From NCBI GenBank assembly GCA_017464025.1, contig JAFUEI010000025.1:1-53602 (forward strand): a stretch of 53,602 bases of DNA, written 5' to 3'. Positions within the stretch are counted from its first letter, which is position 1. Every line of letters starts with the position of its first letter. The DNA is from Paludibacteraceae bacterium (GTDB lineage Bacteria; Bacteroidota; Bacteroidia; Bacteroidales; Paludibacteraceae). Position numbers and translations under genes: made by a program. The notes under the pieces were generated by a model. It did not search any database, had not been told where the DNA came from, and saw nothing but the letters and a program-made list of their open reading frames with translations. Below, piece after piece: positions 1 to 7,745 of this stretch.

Positions 1-35
1 ACCTTCTGCCAGATAACTACACAGTTTACCCATAG

Positions 36-145
36 TCTTCCCTATATCTTCCCTATACCTTCCCTATGTCTCCTCTATGTCTCCCCTATGTCTTCCCTAT
101 GTCTCCCCTATGTCTCCCCTATGTCTCCCCTATGTCTCCGTTACG
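36..145. repeat. 11-bp tandem repeat, about ten copies
   Basis: Nine clear copies of TCTCCCCTATG and close variants lie head to tail from 36 to 134, with a tenth degenerate copy to 145. The leftmost copies carry TCTTCCCTATA. The period is one DNA helical turn and not a multiple of three. The tract lies about 70 bp upstream of the Nudix promoter. There are no spacers, so it is not a CRISPR array. It is probably a variable-number repeat. Confidence 0.9.
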
Positions 146-214
146 ACTATGCCCCGCTTACACTCCTTTCTGCTTATATATACTAGGTATATATAAGCTA
201 TCGGCCGTTTGCCG

Positions 215-246
215 TTTGGCGGAGAAAAGGAAAAAGCGTATCTTTG
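215..246 (+). promoter_or_regulatory. Promoter of the Nudix gene
   Basis: TTTG at 215-218, a 20-bp spacer, and TATCTTTG at 239-246 match the Bacteroidota primary sigma-factor consensus TTTG-N19/20-TAnnTTTG. The predicted transcription start is near 250, leaving a leader of about 15 nt before the ATG at 265. The site rules out the in-frame TTG at 244 as a start, because that codon lies inside the promoter. Confidence 0.85.
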
Positions 247-264
247 CAGAAAAATTCCGACAAG

Positions 265-732
265 ATGAAAAAGGATTACGTGTTCACCTCAGACGGCTCC
301 TATGCTTACCGTTATCCGCGGGCGGCGGTTACGGCGGATGCCGTAGTGCTGTTCAAGGAGCCTGCGGGCTGGCAGGTGTTGCTTATACGCCGCGGCGGCG
401 AGCCTTACCGCGGCAGCTGGGCTCTGCCGGGCGGTTTTATGAATATGGACGAGACGACCGAAGCGTGTGCCCGTCGCGAGCTTGAAGAAGAGACCACCCT
501 CCGTCTGTGCGCGCCGATGCGCTTTGTCGGGCTCTACGACACTGTCGGGCGTGACCCCCGCGGCCGTGTGATAACCGCCACATATATGTGTGTGCTGGAG
601 TGCCGTCCTGAGGCGCGCGGCGGCGACGACGCGGCCGAAGCGCGCTGGTGGCCTCTGGACGATCTGCCGGAGCTGGCTTTCGACCATGCAAAGATGCTGG
701 CAAGAGTGAAAGAGATGGTAGAAGGCCGGTAG
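265..732 (+). CDS. Nudix hydrolase
   Basis: This 155-residue protein should hydrolyse a nucleoside diphosphate linked to another moiety, in the cytoplasm. The Nudix box is visible at residues 55-80: G-x5-E (GGFMNMDE) followed by RELEEET. The terminal glycine of the classic box is replaced by threonine (EEETT instead of EExG). The N-terminal part, with AVTADAVVLF and VLLIRRGGEPYRGSWALPGG, resembles the ADP-ribose pyrophosphatase-like Nudix proteins common in Bacteroides. The ATG at 265 is chosen because upstream in-frame codons overlap the promoter. It is a single-gene unit facing a leftward gene. The substrate cannot be told from sequence; ADP-ribose or an oxidised nucleotide is plausible. 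Confidence 0.9.
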   Translation: MKKDYVFTSDGSYAYRYPRAAVTADAVVLFKEPAGWQVLLIRRGGEPYRGSWALPGGFMNMDETTEACARRELEEETTLRLCAPMRFVGLYDTVGRDPRGRVITATYMCVLECRPEARGGDDAAEARWWPLDDLPELAFDHAKMLARVKEMVEGR

Positions 733-764
733 GTGTGCGCAGACACGCACTTCCTGCGCGCAGG

Positions 765-1715
765 TTACGGCAGGGAAGAGAGGCGGGAGATGCGCAGGCC
801 GTGTGGGGCGTAGTCGGCAAGAAGGCGCGGCTCGATGATGACCTTGCCGGCGGCATAGGAAGCATGGAGGAAGTGCATGCCGTCGGGTAATTCGTAAGCA
901 ATGGCAACATGGGCGAGGTCGAGCCCCGGTCGCGGCGAGATGAAGGTGATGATGTCGCCTGTTTGTATGGCGGCCATGACTCCGGGGCGTCGCAATGAGT
1001 CCTGCGTGATGAAGAAATAGGGTTTCTGACTATTCAGCAGCTCCTCTATCATACGGATTTTGCCGAGCTCGCAGACATCGCGGGAGAGCGGACTATAGGC
1101 TTCGGGATGGGCAGACATGTAGAAGAACTGCTGGTCGAATTCTTGTCCTAATTCACGGGTATATTCACTAAGAATGCCGTTTGTGCTGTTTTGCAAGAGC
1201 CATTCGGAAGTATAATGCAGGCGCGAAGCATAGCCGTCAACGACTCCGAGCCGGTAGCGCATATTGCGGATATTGTCAAGCAGGAGTGCATAGGAAGGTG
1301 TGTCTTGGGCAAGAGAGGGAATCGGATTCTGCACGAAACGTCTTCCGTCGCCCGCTTGCACGATGCGGCATCCTTTGAGCGTGAGCGCCAGACAAACGGA
1401 GAGCTCGACATAGAGGATGCAGTCGGTCTTGTCGAGAAAGACTTGCAGCCGCTCGGGCTCCGACTCAAGCGTTGCCGCGACATAGGGTGTGCCGAGGAGC
1501 TGCAGGGCGACCTGCACAACGAGTCGGGGCAGAGGGAGGGCCGTATCGTCCTGCAGCGCGAGTGCGATGCGGTCGTATATGGCTCGGTTGCGCAGCGTTT
1601 GTCCGTCAGTATCGGTTGCGTAGGCGGCAGGCTGCTGCGCGGTGGCAGGAAGGAGCATGCAAAAGCCGAGGATGAGGCTGCATAGGAGACGGGGGAGGCA
1701 GGAAGAGTTTTTCAT
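765..1715 (-). CDS. DUF1460 family, NlpC/P60-fold amidase-like protein
   Basis: A 316-residue exported protein. It begins with a signal peptide (MKNSSCLPRLL, then a hydrophobic stretch ending ATAQ) if the ATG at 1713-1715 is used; the open frame extends upstream but that part does not look coding. The family (N-acetylmuramoyl-L-alanine amidase-like, DUF1460) has an NlpC/P60-like cysteine peptidase fold. The likely catalytic Cys is in KTDCILYVE, with the paired Glu, and the likely His is in DLAHVAIAY near the C-terminus. It probably trims peptidoglycan fragments in the periplasm. It is the last gene of a leftward run, 67 bp after the BASS transporter. The exact cleavage specificity is unknown. 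Confidence 0.8.
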   Translation of the reverse strand: MKNSSCLPRLLCSLILGFCMLLPATAQQPAAYATDTDGQTLRNRAIYDRIALALQDDTALPLPRLVVQVALQLLGTPYVAATLESEPERLQVFLDKTDCILYVELSVCLALTLKGCRIVQAGDGRRFVQNPIPSLAQDTPSYALLLDNIRNMRYRLGVVDGYASRLHYTSEWLLQNSTNGILSEYTRELGQEFDQQFFYMSAHPEAYSPLSRDVCELGKIRMIEELLNSQKPYFFITQDSLRRPGVMAAIQTGDIITFISPRPGLDLAHVAIAYELPDGMHFLHASYAAGKVIIEPRLLADYAPHGLRISRLSSLP

Positions 1716-1782
1716 ACGGAAGGTGTTTTTAACAAAAGGGGAGGTAGCGCTTCTGCGGGCGTTGTTTGCAGGCGGGGCGGAG

Positions 1783-2778
1783 CTATACGCGTTTCCCGCG
1801 TGCGGCACGGGCGAGCTGCCAAGAGTTGAAGATATTCTGCCAGATGATATATGCCGCCGCGCCGAGAGCCGCCAGCGGGTTGAGCCATGTTTGAGCCATC
1901 CAGATGCCGAGCGTAGTATTCTTCTGCCCGAAAGCCTGACCTGCGGAGATGCGCGTCACCTGCGCGAGGTCGCCGGTGGAGACGGCGGCGGAGACGGGGA
2001 TATCTTTGTAGTCCTCGCCATGGGGCTTTGAGGGCAGCCTCTGACCAATATGCTTTCCGAGGAAGAATTGTAGCAGGCAGGCAATCAGGGCTCCGAGCGC
2101 CTGACCCCAGAGCACGACGGGGCTATACTGCTCGTGGAGGAGCGACCACGTAATCTGCGCCATGAGAATGGTCAGGGAAAAGGCCCAGAGATAGAAAGGC
2201 AAGGCGCTCCAGAATCCGGTCAGGCGGAATCGCTCGGAGCGCCGGCGTGCCCGCATCAGGCCGTCGTAAGCAAGGCGGAGGAGCCAAGCCAAAAGGAAGG
2301 GCCCCATCAACAGAGGCGTGACCTTGCGCATGATAGCGAGGGAGGCCTGCCAGAAAGTCATTTCCGCAGCCGGATTGGCGAGCGGGAAGAAGGCGGGCAC
2401 AACGAGAGCCGTAGCGACATTGCTGAGGAGGATGAAGGAGGTGAGCGACTGTATGCTGCCTCCGAGTTTGCCGGCAATGACGGGCGATGCCGTGGCGGTA
2501 GGCATGATGAAGCAGAGCATGATGCCCTGTGCCAGCACGGGATTGAGGGGGCGGAGGGCATAGAAAGCGCCAACACTGAGCAGGAGCTGGCAGAGAAGCA
2601 TCAGCCAGTGCCACTTATGAAGCCGGAGATCAAGCGGGTTGACCTTGCAGAAGGTGAAGAAAAGCATGAGGAAGATGAGGGGCGTGAGGAGACAGCCGAG
2701 ATGGCGCAACCACACGCATCCCAAGGCTCCGGCGAGCATGGAAAGCGGCAATGTGTAGGTCTTCAAGAAACGAAGCAT
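1783..2778 (-). CDS. BASS (bile acid:sodium symporter-like) transporter
   Basis: A 331-residue, very hydrophobic inner-membrane protein with about nine or ten predicted membrane segments. PTATASPVIAGKLGG in the first half and the near C-terminal QKNTTLGIWMAQTWLNP fit the SBF/BASS fold, where these discontinuous helices form the sodium and substrate sites. The substrate is not predictable; family members move organic anions such as pantoate or bile acids. Start choice: the first in-frame start at 2814 would overlap the 3' end of the Wzi-like gene by 25 bp, whereas the ATG at 2778 (MLRFLKTYTLP) begins 11 bp after its stop and directly precedes the first hydrophobic segment. Either is possible. 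Confidence 0.82.
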   Translation of the reverse strand: MLRFLKTYTLPLSMLAGALGCVWLRHLGCLLTPLIFLMLFFTFCKVNPLDLRLHKWHWLMLLCQLLLSVGAFYALRPLNPVLAQGIMLCFIMPTATASPVIAGKLGGSIQSLTSFILLSNVATALVVPAFFPLANPAAEMTFWQASLAIMRKVTPLLMGPFLLAWLLRLAYDGLMRARRRSERFRLTGFWSALPFYLWAFSLTILMAQITWSLLHEQYSPVVLWGQALGALIACLLQFFLGKHIGQRLPSKPHGEDYKDIPVSAAVSTGDLAQVTRISAGQAFGQKNTTLGIWMAQTWLNPLAALGAAAYIIWQNIFNSWQLARAARGKRV

Positions 2779-2789
2779 GCAGAGACGTA

Positions 2790-4631
2790 TCAGAAATTGA
2801 AGGTCAGGCCGCACTTGAAAGTAAAGTTGCGCCCCTGCAGCCAGACGGGGGAGAACTTGTCGAGGTAATACTGCTCAAGCTCAGCGCCTTGCAAGACGAC
2901 GGGTTGGCCGGCCGCATCGAAGCCTCCCCTATCCTCTCCGGCAATCCGCTCGGACGAGGGTGCGAATCCGCGGGCATGGTTGTAGGCGAAGCAGACCGTG
3001 GCATAGCATCCGGAGAAGACTTCGTAGAGCGCATCGAAGGCGAAGGTGTCGTTCTGCCATGTGCGGTCGGCGAAAGGCTTCTGGGAAATGATATTGGATA
3101 TCTCCTTGCGGACGTAGTTGAAATTGCGATACTTGGTGTCGTTGGTATAGGAGAAGGCGAGGTAGAGTCCGCGTACAGGCTTGTAGGAGAGTTTGGCGTA
3201 GATATTCTGTGCATTGTCGCCCATGTAATGGCCCATGTTGTAGGAATTGGATGTATAAGCGGTGAGGGCGACGGAATGGGTGTAGCAGGCGATATTGCTG
3301 CGCATGAACTCGGCCTGAAGGGAGAGGTTGCGCAGCGGCCAGTTGGTGAGGTTGAAGCCGACTTGCCAGCTGACGAGGTTGCGCTGGGGATTGGAAGGTT
3401 TCCAGCGGGCGAGGCTGAACTCGTCCACAAAGACGGAAGCATAGAGGTTGAGGTGGCGGAGATTGCGCGTGTTGATGGTGAAGAAGACCTGCGAGTTCTG
3501 ATTTTCTATGGCGAGACCCTTGGTCAGGAGGTGGTCGAGCGACTTATAGAAAGCGACAGGAATGAAATAGATGGCCTGCGGCGTGCGCTCGGCATAGACG
3601 ATGGAGTTGCCGATGGAGAAGGAGAGCTGTCGTATGGGAGAGAAGGTAAACATATTGGCCGACATATACTTGCCGGCGGGTCGGTAGTGTCGCACCTCGG
3701 GGGCGCCTTCGTTGCGGACTTCGGTGTAATAGTAGGTGCTGTCGAGCACATTGCTAACGAGCCATGCGTGAAACCAGTTGAACTCAAACCATCGGCAGGG
3801 CCTCAGATTGATGGATAGCATCGGCACGGCGGGATTGTGTCCGGAGAGGATAACGGAGGAATGGTAGGCATCGCCCCAGACGATGCTCTCGCGCTGGAGG
3901 CTGATGCTTCCCCACCAACTGTAGAGGGAGATGCCGCCCTTGGAGTCGGAGAAATCGGCCCCGTAGCGCTCGGCCTCTTTGTATTGTGCCGCGGGAAAGT
4001 CGTTGAGATAGCCCGGTCGGGAGAGTTTGGCCCCGCCCTGCTTGCTGTAAGGGCTGTAGTAAGCAGTGCTTGGATAGTATTCCGACTTCAGACCGAGTCC
4101 ATTCCATGAGTTGTCGCGCAGAGAGCCCCATATAGAGACGTGACGGGCGATGTCCATATTGATTTCGGCACCATACCAGCGCTTGATAATGGCCCCCTTC
4201 TTGGAGGCATAGACATCCATACCGAGGATGGGTTTGATGCTGATTTTGAAGTTACGCTTGGGCGTAAGATAATGGAAGGAGGGCTGTGCGAGACTGAGGT
4301 TGAAGGTCTTGCGGTTGGTCCACTCGACCCAATTGTCGGGCACGGTGTCGCGCTCGAGCGAGAACTCGTTGAGATAAAAACGGAGCTCGTCGCGCTGCCT
4401 GCGGCTGAGGAGAGAGTCCTGCTGCTGCGCCTCAAGCAGCTTCTGTGCGATAAAGTTGCGCGGATAGGGTCTTACGGCCGAGTTGAGATGGATGAGCCCA
4501 TCGCCCGCCAGCTCGTCGAGGAAGCTGTAGATTTGCGTGTATTGCAGGTTTTCTGGTATATTCTGTGCCCTGAGTGCAACAGGGAGCAGCCATGCCGTTG
4601 CCGCAAGGATATATAATAAGGTACGTTTCAT
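2790..4631 (-). CDS. Wzi-like capsule assembly outer-membrane protein
   Basis: A 613-residue protein with a signal peptide (MKRTLLYILAATAWLLPVALRAQ) followed by a long series of alternating amphipathic segments rich in Tyr and Trp, ending in the aromatic terminus GLTFNF typical of outer-membrane beta-barrels. It resembles the Caps_assemb_Wzi family, which helps attach capsular polysaccharide to the surface. The neighbouring polyprenyl-phosphate sugar transferase 23 bp upstream supports an exopolysaccharide role. There is no full capsule locus in this window. The family call is by overall pattern, so a general Bacteroidales barrel of unknown role is the main alternative. Confidence 0.7.
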   Translation of the reverse strand: MKRTLLYILAATAWLLPVALRAQNIPENLQYTQIYSFLDELAGDGLIHLNSAVRPYPRNFIAQKLLEAQQQDSLLSRRQRDELRFYLNEFSLERDTVPDNWVEWTNRKTFNLSLAQPSFHYLTPKRNFKISIKPILGMDVYASKKGAIIKRWYGAEINMDIARHVSIWGSLRDNSWNGLGLKSEYYPSTAYYSPYSKQGGAKLSRPGYLNDFPAAQYKEAERYGADFSDSKGGISLYSWWGSISLQRESIVWGDAYHSSVILSGHNPAVPMLSINLRPCRWFEFNWFHAWLVSNVLDSTYYYTEVRNEGAPEVRHYRPAGKYMSANMFTFSPIRQLSFSIGNSIVYAERTPQAIYFIPVAFYKSLDHLLTKGLAIENQNSQVFFTINTRNLRHLNLYASVFVDEFSLARWKPSNPQRNLVSWQVGFNLTNWPLRNLSLQAEFMRSNIACYTHSVALTAYTSNSYNMGHYMGDNAQNIYAKLSYKPVRGLYLAFSYTNDTKYRNFNYVRKEISNIISQKPFADRTWQNDTFAFDALYEVFSGCYATVCFAYNHARGFAPSSERIAGEDRGGFDAAGQPVVLQGAELEQYYLDKFSPVWLQGRNFTFKCGLTFNF

Positions 4632-4654
4632 ACAAGGCGTTGCCGCAATAGCCG

Positions 4655-6190
4655 TCAGTGGCTGCGTGCACGTTTGAAGAGGATAGTATATATGATTTTC
4701 CAGAAATAGAGGAAGTCGGTGGAAAGAGTGCCTTTCTTCTCACAACGAATGAGATAGCGCATCTCGGATTCTTCTATTTCGGGTAGCGTCTTGGGCATGT
4801 CAGCATAGAAAGGCGGAAGCAGGCCGGGCTTGTGGTGTGTCCGCTTCTGCTGCAGTTCAGGGCTGTAGAGGGAGAAATACTGCTTGCTGATGGGTCTTAC
4901 CCCAACGAGTTTCATATCTCCCTTGAAGAGGTTGATGAGCATAGGCCATTCGTCCATCCAACAACTGCGCATGAAGCGGCCGAGGGTAGTGACACGGATG
5001 TCGTGCTTGAACTTGCCGCCCTCGCGGAGGTTGTACTTCTCGTAGATATAGCTCTGCAGATACTCGGAATAGGGGTGCATGGTGCGAAACTTGTACACCT
5101 TGAAGACACGCCCGTTCTTCCCCACCCTGTTGAGCCGCACAAACATGCCATAGAAGCGGCGCTGGACAGTTTGCGGCCGGAAACTGCGTCGTGCAACGAC
5201 ATAGATGAGATCGCCCGCCTTGTGCTCGTCCACGATATCGAATCCGCAGTAGCAGAGACGGCCGAGGACTTCGGCCTTGGAGAGTACGCGGTCTTTGCCT
5301 TCGGTGATATCGTAGTAAAGGCGGGAGGTCATGAAGAGCTTGGGCAGGATGCGCTTATAGAAGAAGAAGATGCTATATACCATCCAGTTGAGCAGCGGCG
5401 GATACTTTTTTAGAATCTGACGTTTGCGCACACCCTGCGGCTCGAAGCAACAGACAAAAAGTCCGTCGTCTGGCAGACGGTCGTTGACAACACCAAACAT
5501 CTTGTTGATGCCACGCACCTGATTGAGGGGCATGAGATTGATGATAGCATCGAAGCGGTAGTACTTGAGCTTCTGTATGTTGAAGAGTTCGGATGTGCGA
5601 AGAATGTAGGTGTTGGAGGAATAGAGGTTGATGTGTTTCTCCATATAGGGGACTACCCTTTCTCCCGAGCTTTCGATGAGTGTGGAGCGGATATTCTCCC
5701 GCTGTGCATCATCGTAGAAATGCGGAGCCCCGAGGACAGGTTGCGGCCCGCGCTCGGGTGCGCGCTCAATCTCGGGCTCGGCATTGAGGGCGTAGTGGTA
5801 GGCATGGAAGAGGAGGAGAAAAAGGAAGCTGACGATGAGCATAGCCAGCCAGATGGTGAGGAGCACCCAGATGGAATAGTTGCTGCCTTCAGCCATCCAC
5901 GTCATATATCCCCACATAAGCAGGAAGACAGCGGCGGCCGCTATGAGCAGACGACCGATGCTGAGCGTGACACGCATGAACTTGACCCGCACAAAGCGGT
6001 GGGCCAGATAGCTGCAAACGAGCCAGACGCCGGAGAAGATGAGGGCAAAGGCCCAATACTTCTGAAAGGGGATTTGCGTGGAGAGCGGAAACCACATCAG
6101 CACGACAAAGAAACTGACCGAGAGCAGAGCGACGTCGGTAAGCAGATAGGGCCAATAGGGGCGGTAGAATATGTGGGAGCGGAGCTTCAC
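4655..6190 (-). CDS. Polyprenyl-phosphate sugar-1-phosphate transferase
   Basis: A 511-residue membrane enzyme expected to transfer a sugar-1-phosphate from a nucleotide sugar to undecaprenyl phosphate, the first step of an exopolysaccharide or glycan. About four hydrophobic segments lie in residues 15-130, then a nucleotide-binding-like middle domain, then a bacterial sugar transferase domain from about residue 330 with KVYKFRTM, the acidic catalytic motif in DEWPMLINLFKGDM, and LVGVRPIS. The start codon is GTG at 6188-6190, immediately after a terminator-like hairpin that follows ompH, so expression may depend on read-through. Wzi-like and BASS genes follow closely. The donor sugar is not predictable. 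Confidence 0.85.
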   Translation of the reverse strand: MKLRSHIFYRPYWPYLLTDVALLSVSFFVVLMWFPLSTQIPFQKYWAFALIFSGVWLVCSYLAHRFVRVKFMRVTLSIGRLLIAAAAVFLLMWGYMTWMAEGSNYSIWVLLTIWLAMLIVSFLFLLLFHAYHYALNAEPEIERAPERGPQPVLGAPHFYDDAQRENIRSTLIESSGERVVPYMEKHINLYSSNTYILRTSELFNIQKLKYYRFDAIINLMPLNQVRGINKMFGVVNDRLPDDGLFVCCFEPQGVRKRQILKKYPPLLNWMVYSIFFFYKRILPKLFMTSRLYYDITEGKDRVLSKAEVLGRLCYCGFDIVDEHKAGDLIYVVARRSFRPQTVQRRFYGMFVRLNRVGKNGRVFKVYKFRTMHPYSEYLQSYIYEKYNLREGGKFKHDIRVTTLGRFMRSCWMDEWPMLINLFKGDMKLVGVRPISKQYFSLYSPELQQKRTHHKPGLLPPFYADMPKTLPEIEESEMRYLIRCEKKGTLSTDFLYFWKIIYTILFKRARSH

Positions 6191-6227
6191 AAAAAGAAAG
6201 CGGGATACCGGCTGAGCGGCATCCCGC
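6190..6227 (-). terminator. Rho-independent terminator after the OmpH-like gene
   Basis: On the minus strand GCGGGAT (6227-6221) pairs with ATCCCGC (6206-6200) around a 14-nt loop, followed by a T-rich stretch TTTCTTTTT (6199-6191) that runs directly into the GTG start codon of the sugar transferase. The stem is 7 bp and perfect. Its position makes it a possible attenuator for the exopolysaccharide genes. Confidence 0.7.
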
Positions 6228-6248
6228 CCTGATCAGGATTCAGGAGAG

Positions 6249-6854
6249 TTATTTCTTGGCCTTAGCGGCATATCGCTTGTTGAGGGCAGCCACTACCTCG
6301 TCGGTAATATCGTATCCGGGCTGTGCAAGGAGGACATTGTCGCTCTGCGTGTTGGCGAAGATAATCTGGAAGCGTCCTTCAGCATTGAACTCCTTGAGGA
6401 AATTGTCGAGCGTGTCGCGGAGCTGGAGGTTGAGATTCTGGTTCTCGACGAGGATGTCGTTGGTGAGTTTGGCCTCGAGATCCTGCAAATCCTGCTGCTT
6501 CTTCTGCAGACGGTTGGCTTCCTGCTCTGCGCGCTCACGGCTAAGAAAGGCATTGTTGTCAAGCTTGCGCTGGAAATCGGCCATTTCGTTCTGCAGGGTG
6601 CGCGCTTTGGTGTTGAGTTTGAGACGAGCATCTTCCTGCTTGGTCATAAGCGTCTCCTGGGCTTCCTGCGCAAAGGTGTAGTTGTTGAGCAGGGAATCGA
6701 TGTTGAGATAGGCCACCGGCAACTGCCCAGAAACAGCGACAGCTTCACCTTCGGCAGCAGGTGCAGCCTTTGGCTTGACCGTGAAGAAGATGACAAACAG
6801 CGCCACCACGGCGGCAGCAAGCAGGGAATCGATAATGATTTGGATTTTGTTCAT
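6249..6854 (-). CDS. OmpH/Skp-like periplasmic chaperone, membrane-anchored
   Basis: A 201-residue protein with one N-terminal membrane segment (residues 5-25, DSLLAAAVVALFVIFF) followed by an Ala/Glu-rich linker and a long Gln/Glu/Lys-rich coiled coil at about residues 60-150, then a compact end containing ITDEVVAALNKRYAAK. The order matches OmpH/Skp proteins, trimeric holdases for outer-membrane proteins. Many Bacteroidota members start with an uncleaved anchor as here. The ATG at 6852-6854 (MNKIQIIIDS) is chosen because it places the anchor at the N-terminus. It follows a small membrane-protein gene by 53 bp and is followed by a terminator. Confidence 0.85.
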   Translation of the reverse strand: MNKIQIIIDSLLAAAVVALFVIFFTVKPKAAPAAEGEAVAVSGQLPVAYLNIDSLLNNYTFAQEAQETLMTKQEDARLKLNTKARTLQNEMADFQRKLDNNAFLSRERAEQEANRLQKKQQDLQDLEAKLTNDILVENQNLNLQLRDTLDNFLKEFNAEGRFQIIFANTQSDNVLLAQPGYDITDEVVAALNKRYAAKAKK

Positions 6855-6907
6855 TGCAATAGTATTTGAATGTTTATATTTGTTTGCAGAATGGTCTAAT
6901 GAATGGG

Positions 6908-7126
6908 CTACATGTTGCTGAGGTCCATCTTCCGGCATGAGCGGCGGCGCTCCAACCTGTCTTGCGAGTTGGCGCAAGTGATGCCCCGCTCGCGCATAGG
7001 CTTGCTGTCGGCAATGTGCATACTGGAGAAACGGCCGTCCTTACATAGGAACAGCTTCACACTCAGCAGGATGACAGCCAGTGCTATCACTACTACCGCC
7101 AAGAGGAGAGCAAGAATGAAGTTCAT
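6908..7126 (-). CDS. Small conserved membrane protein of Bacteroidota
   Basis: A 72-residue protein with one membrane helix (MNFILALLLAVVVIALAVIL) and a short soluble tail containing HIADSKPMRERGITCANSQD. I recognise the tail pattern, with an N/S-K-x-M/L-R-x-RGI-x-CA core, as one conserved in short uncharacterised Bacteroidales proteins. No function is assigned. The ATG at 7126 is preferred to an upstream TTG because the promoter TACTTTTG at 7144-7151 leaves a short leader before it. Probably co-transcribed with the OmpH-like gene. Confidence 0.75.
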   Translation of the reverse strand: MNFILALLLAVVVIALAVILLSVKLFLCKDGRFSSMHIADSKPMRERGITCANSQDRLERRRSCRKMDLSNM

Positions 7127-7143
7127 AATCGCCAATTTGTGTG

Positions 7144-7151
7144 CAAAAGTA
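7144..7151 (-). promoter_or_regulatory. -7 element of the small membrane protein/OmpH operon
   Basis: TACTTTTG on the minus strand matches TAnnTTTG and lies 17 bp before the ATG at 7126. I see no TTG at the expected -33 position, so the call rests on the -7 element alone. It diverges from the bactofilin promoter at 7211-7242. Confidence 0.6.
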
Positions 7152-7210
7152 CAAAAAAGAATTGAATTGCGTACTACTTCAAGTTCTTTTTCTGAAAAAA
7201 ACGTTTCTGA

Positions 7211-7242
7211 TTTGGCTGTATGCGGTATTTTATGTACCTTTG
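7211..7242 (+). promoter_or_regulatory. Promoter of the bactofilin gene
   Basis: TTTG at 7211-7214, a 20-bp spacer and TACCTTTG at 7235-7242 form a full-consensus promoter. The predicted leader to the ATG at 7335 is close to 90 nt, long for this window. Confidence 0.85.
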
Positions 7243-7334
7243 CGCACTAAACCGTTATGCGACCATATATACGGCCGCGGCAGACCATAACCAAGGATGG
7301 TTAATCAGCTTTATCAAACAGCAAAAAGACAAGT

Positions 7335-7709
7335 ATGGCAACACAAACCCAACAGCCGGTAGGCACCCTTTACAACGCCCTGACAGCGGGCAGCAAGATA
7401 ATCGGCACCATCATAGCCGATAGTGATATTCGTATAGACGGCACTGTGGAAGGCGATTTGCAGTGTTCTGGCAAAGTAATCATAGGTGAGAAGGGCTTTC
7501 TGAAAGGCACCGTTGACTGCCAGAATGCGGAGGTAATGGGCAAACTGGACGGCAAGATAGAGGTGAAGCAGACCCTTGCCCTCCGCTCAACCTCGAATCT
7601 TCAGGGCGAGGTTCACACACAGACGCTCATCGTTGAGCCCAACGCCGTATTCAACGGCACTTGCTCGATGCGTCAGAAAGAGGCTTCCACCACAAGCGTT
7701 CGCAAATAA
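7335..7709 (+). CDS. Bactofilin (polymer-forming cytoskeletal protein)
   Basis: A 124-residue bactofilin. The core of about residues 20-105 is a right-handed beta-helix made of short repeats with alternating hydrophobic residues (IIGTIIADSDIRIDGTVEGDLQCSG; then VIIGEKGFLKGTVDCQNAEV; then LDGKIEV). Disordered ends rich in Thr/Gln and Ser/Lys flank it. Bactofilins polymerise without nucleotide on the inner face of the membrane and organise cell-shape or peptidoglycan enzymes. No M23 peptidase partner lies next to it here, as is often the case elsewhere; the DUF1015 gene follows 36 bp downstream. Confidence 0.9.
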   Translation: MATQTQQPVGTLYNALTAGSKIIGTIIADSDIRIDGTVEGDLQCSGKVIIGEKGFLKGTVDCQNAEVMGKLDGKIEVKQTLALRSTSNLQGEVHTQTLIVEPNAVFNGTCSMRQKEASTTSVRK

Positions 7710-7745
7710 CGTATCCACCAACACCCCCCAAAAACTCTAATACTT

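Noticed and set aside
36-145. Possible CRISPR array
   Set aside because: The repeats are 11 bp, contiguous and without spacers, and no cas genes are present.
66-485. Open frame of 139 codons reading through the 11-bp repeat
   Set aside because: It overlaps the promoter and the Nudix gene in another frame, and its start is made of repeat-encoded residues only.
2134-2868. Plus-strand frame of 244 codons opposite the transporter gene
   Set aside because: Highly charged low-complexity product antisense to a clear membrane protein; no promoter or family.
2751-3818. Long plus-strand frame (355 codons) opposite the Wzi-like gene
   Set aside because: It is antisense to a protein with a signal peptide and barrel pattern; GC-rich third positions create such frames. 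The translation has no recognised family.
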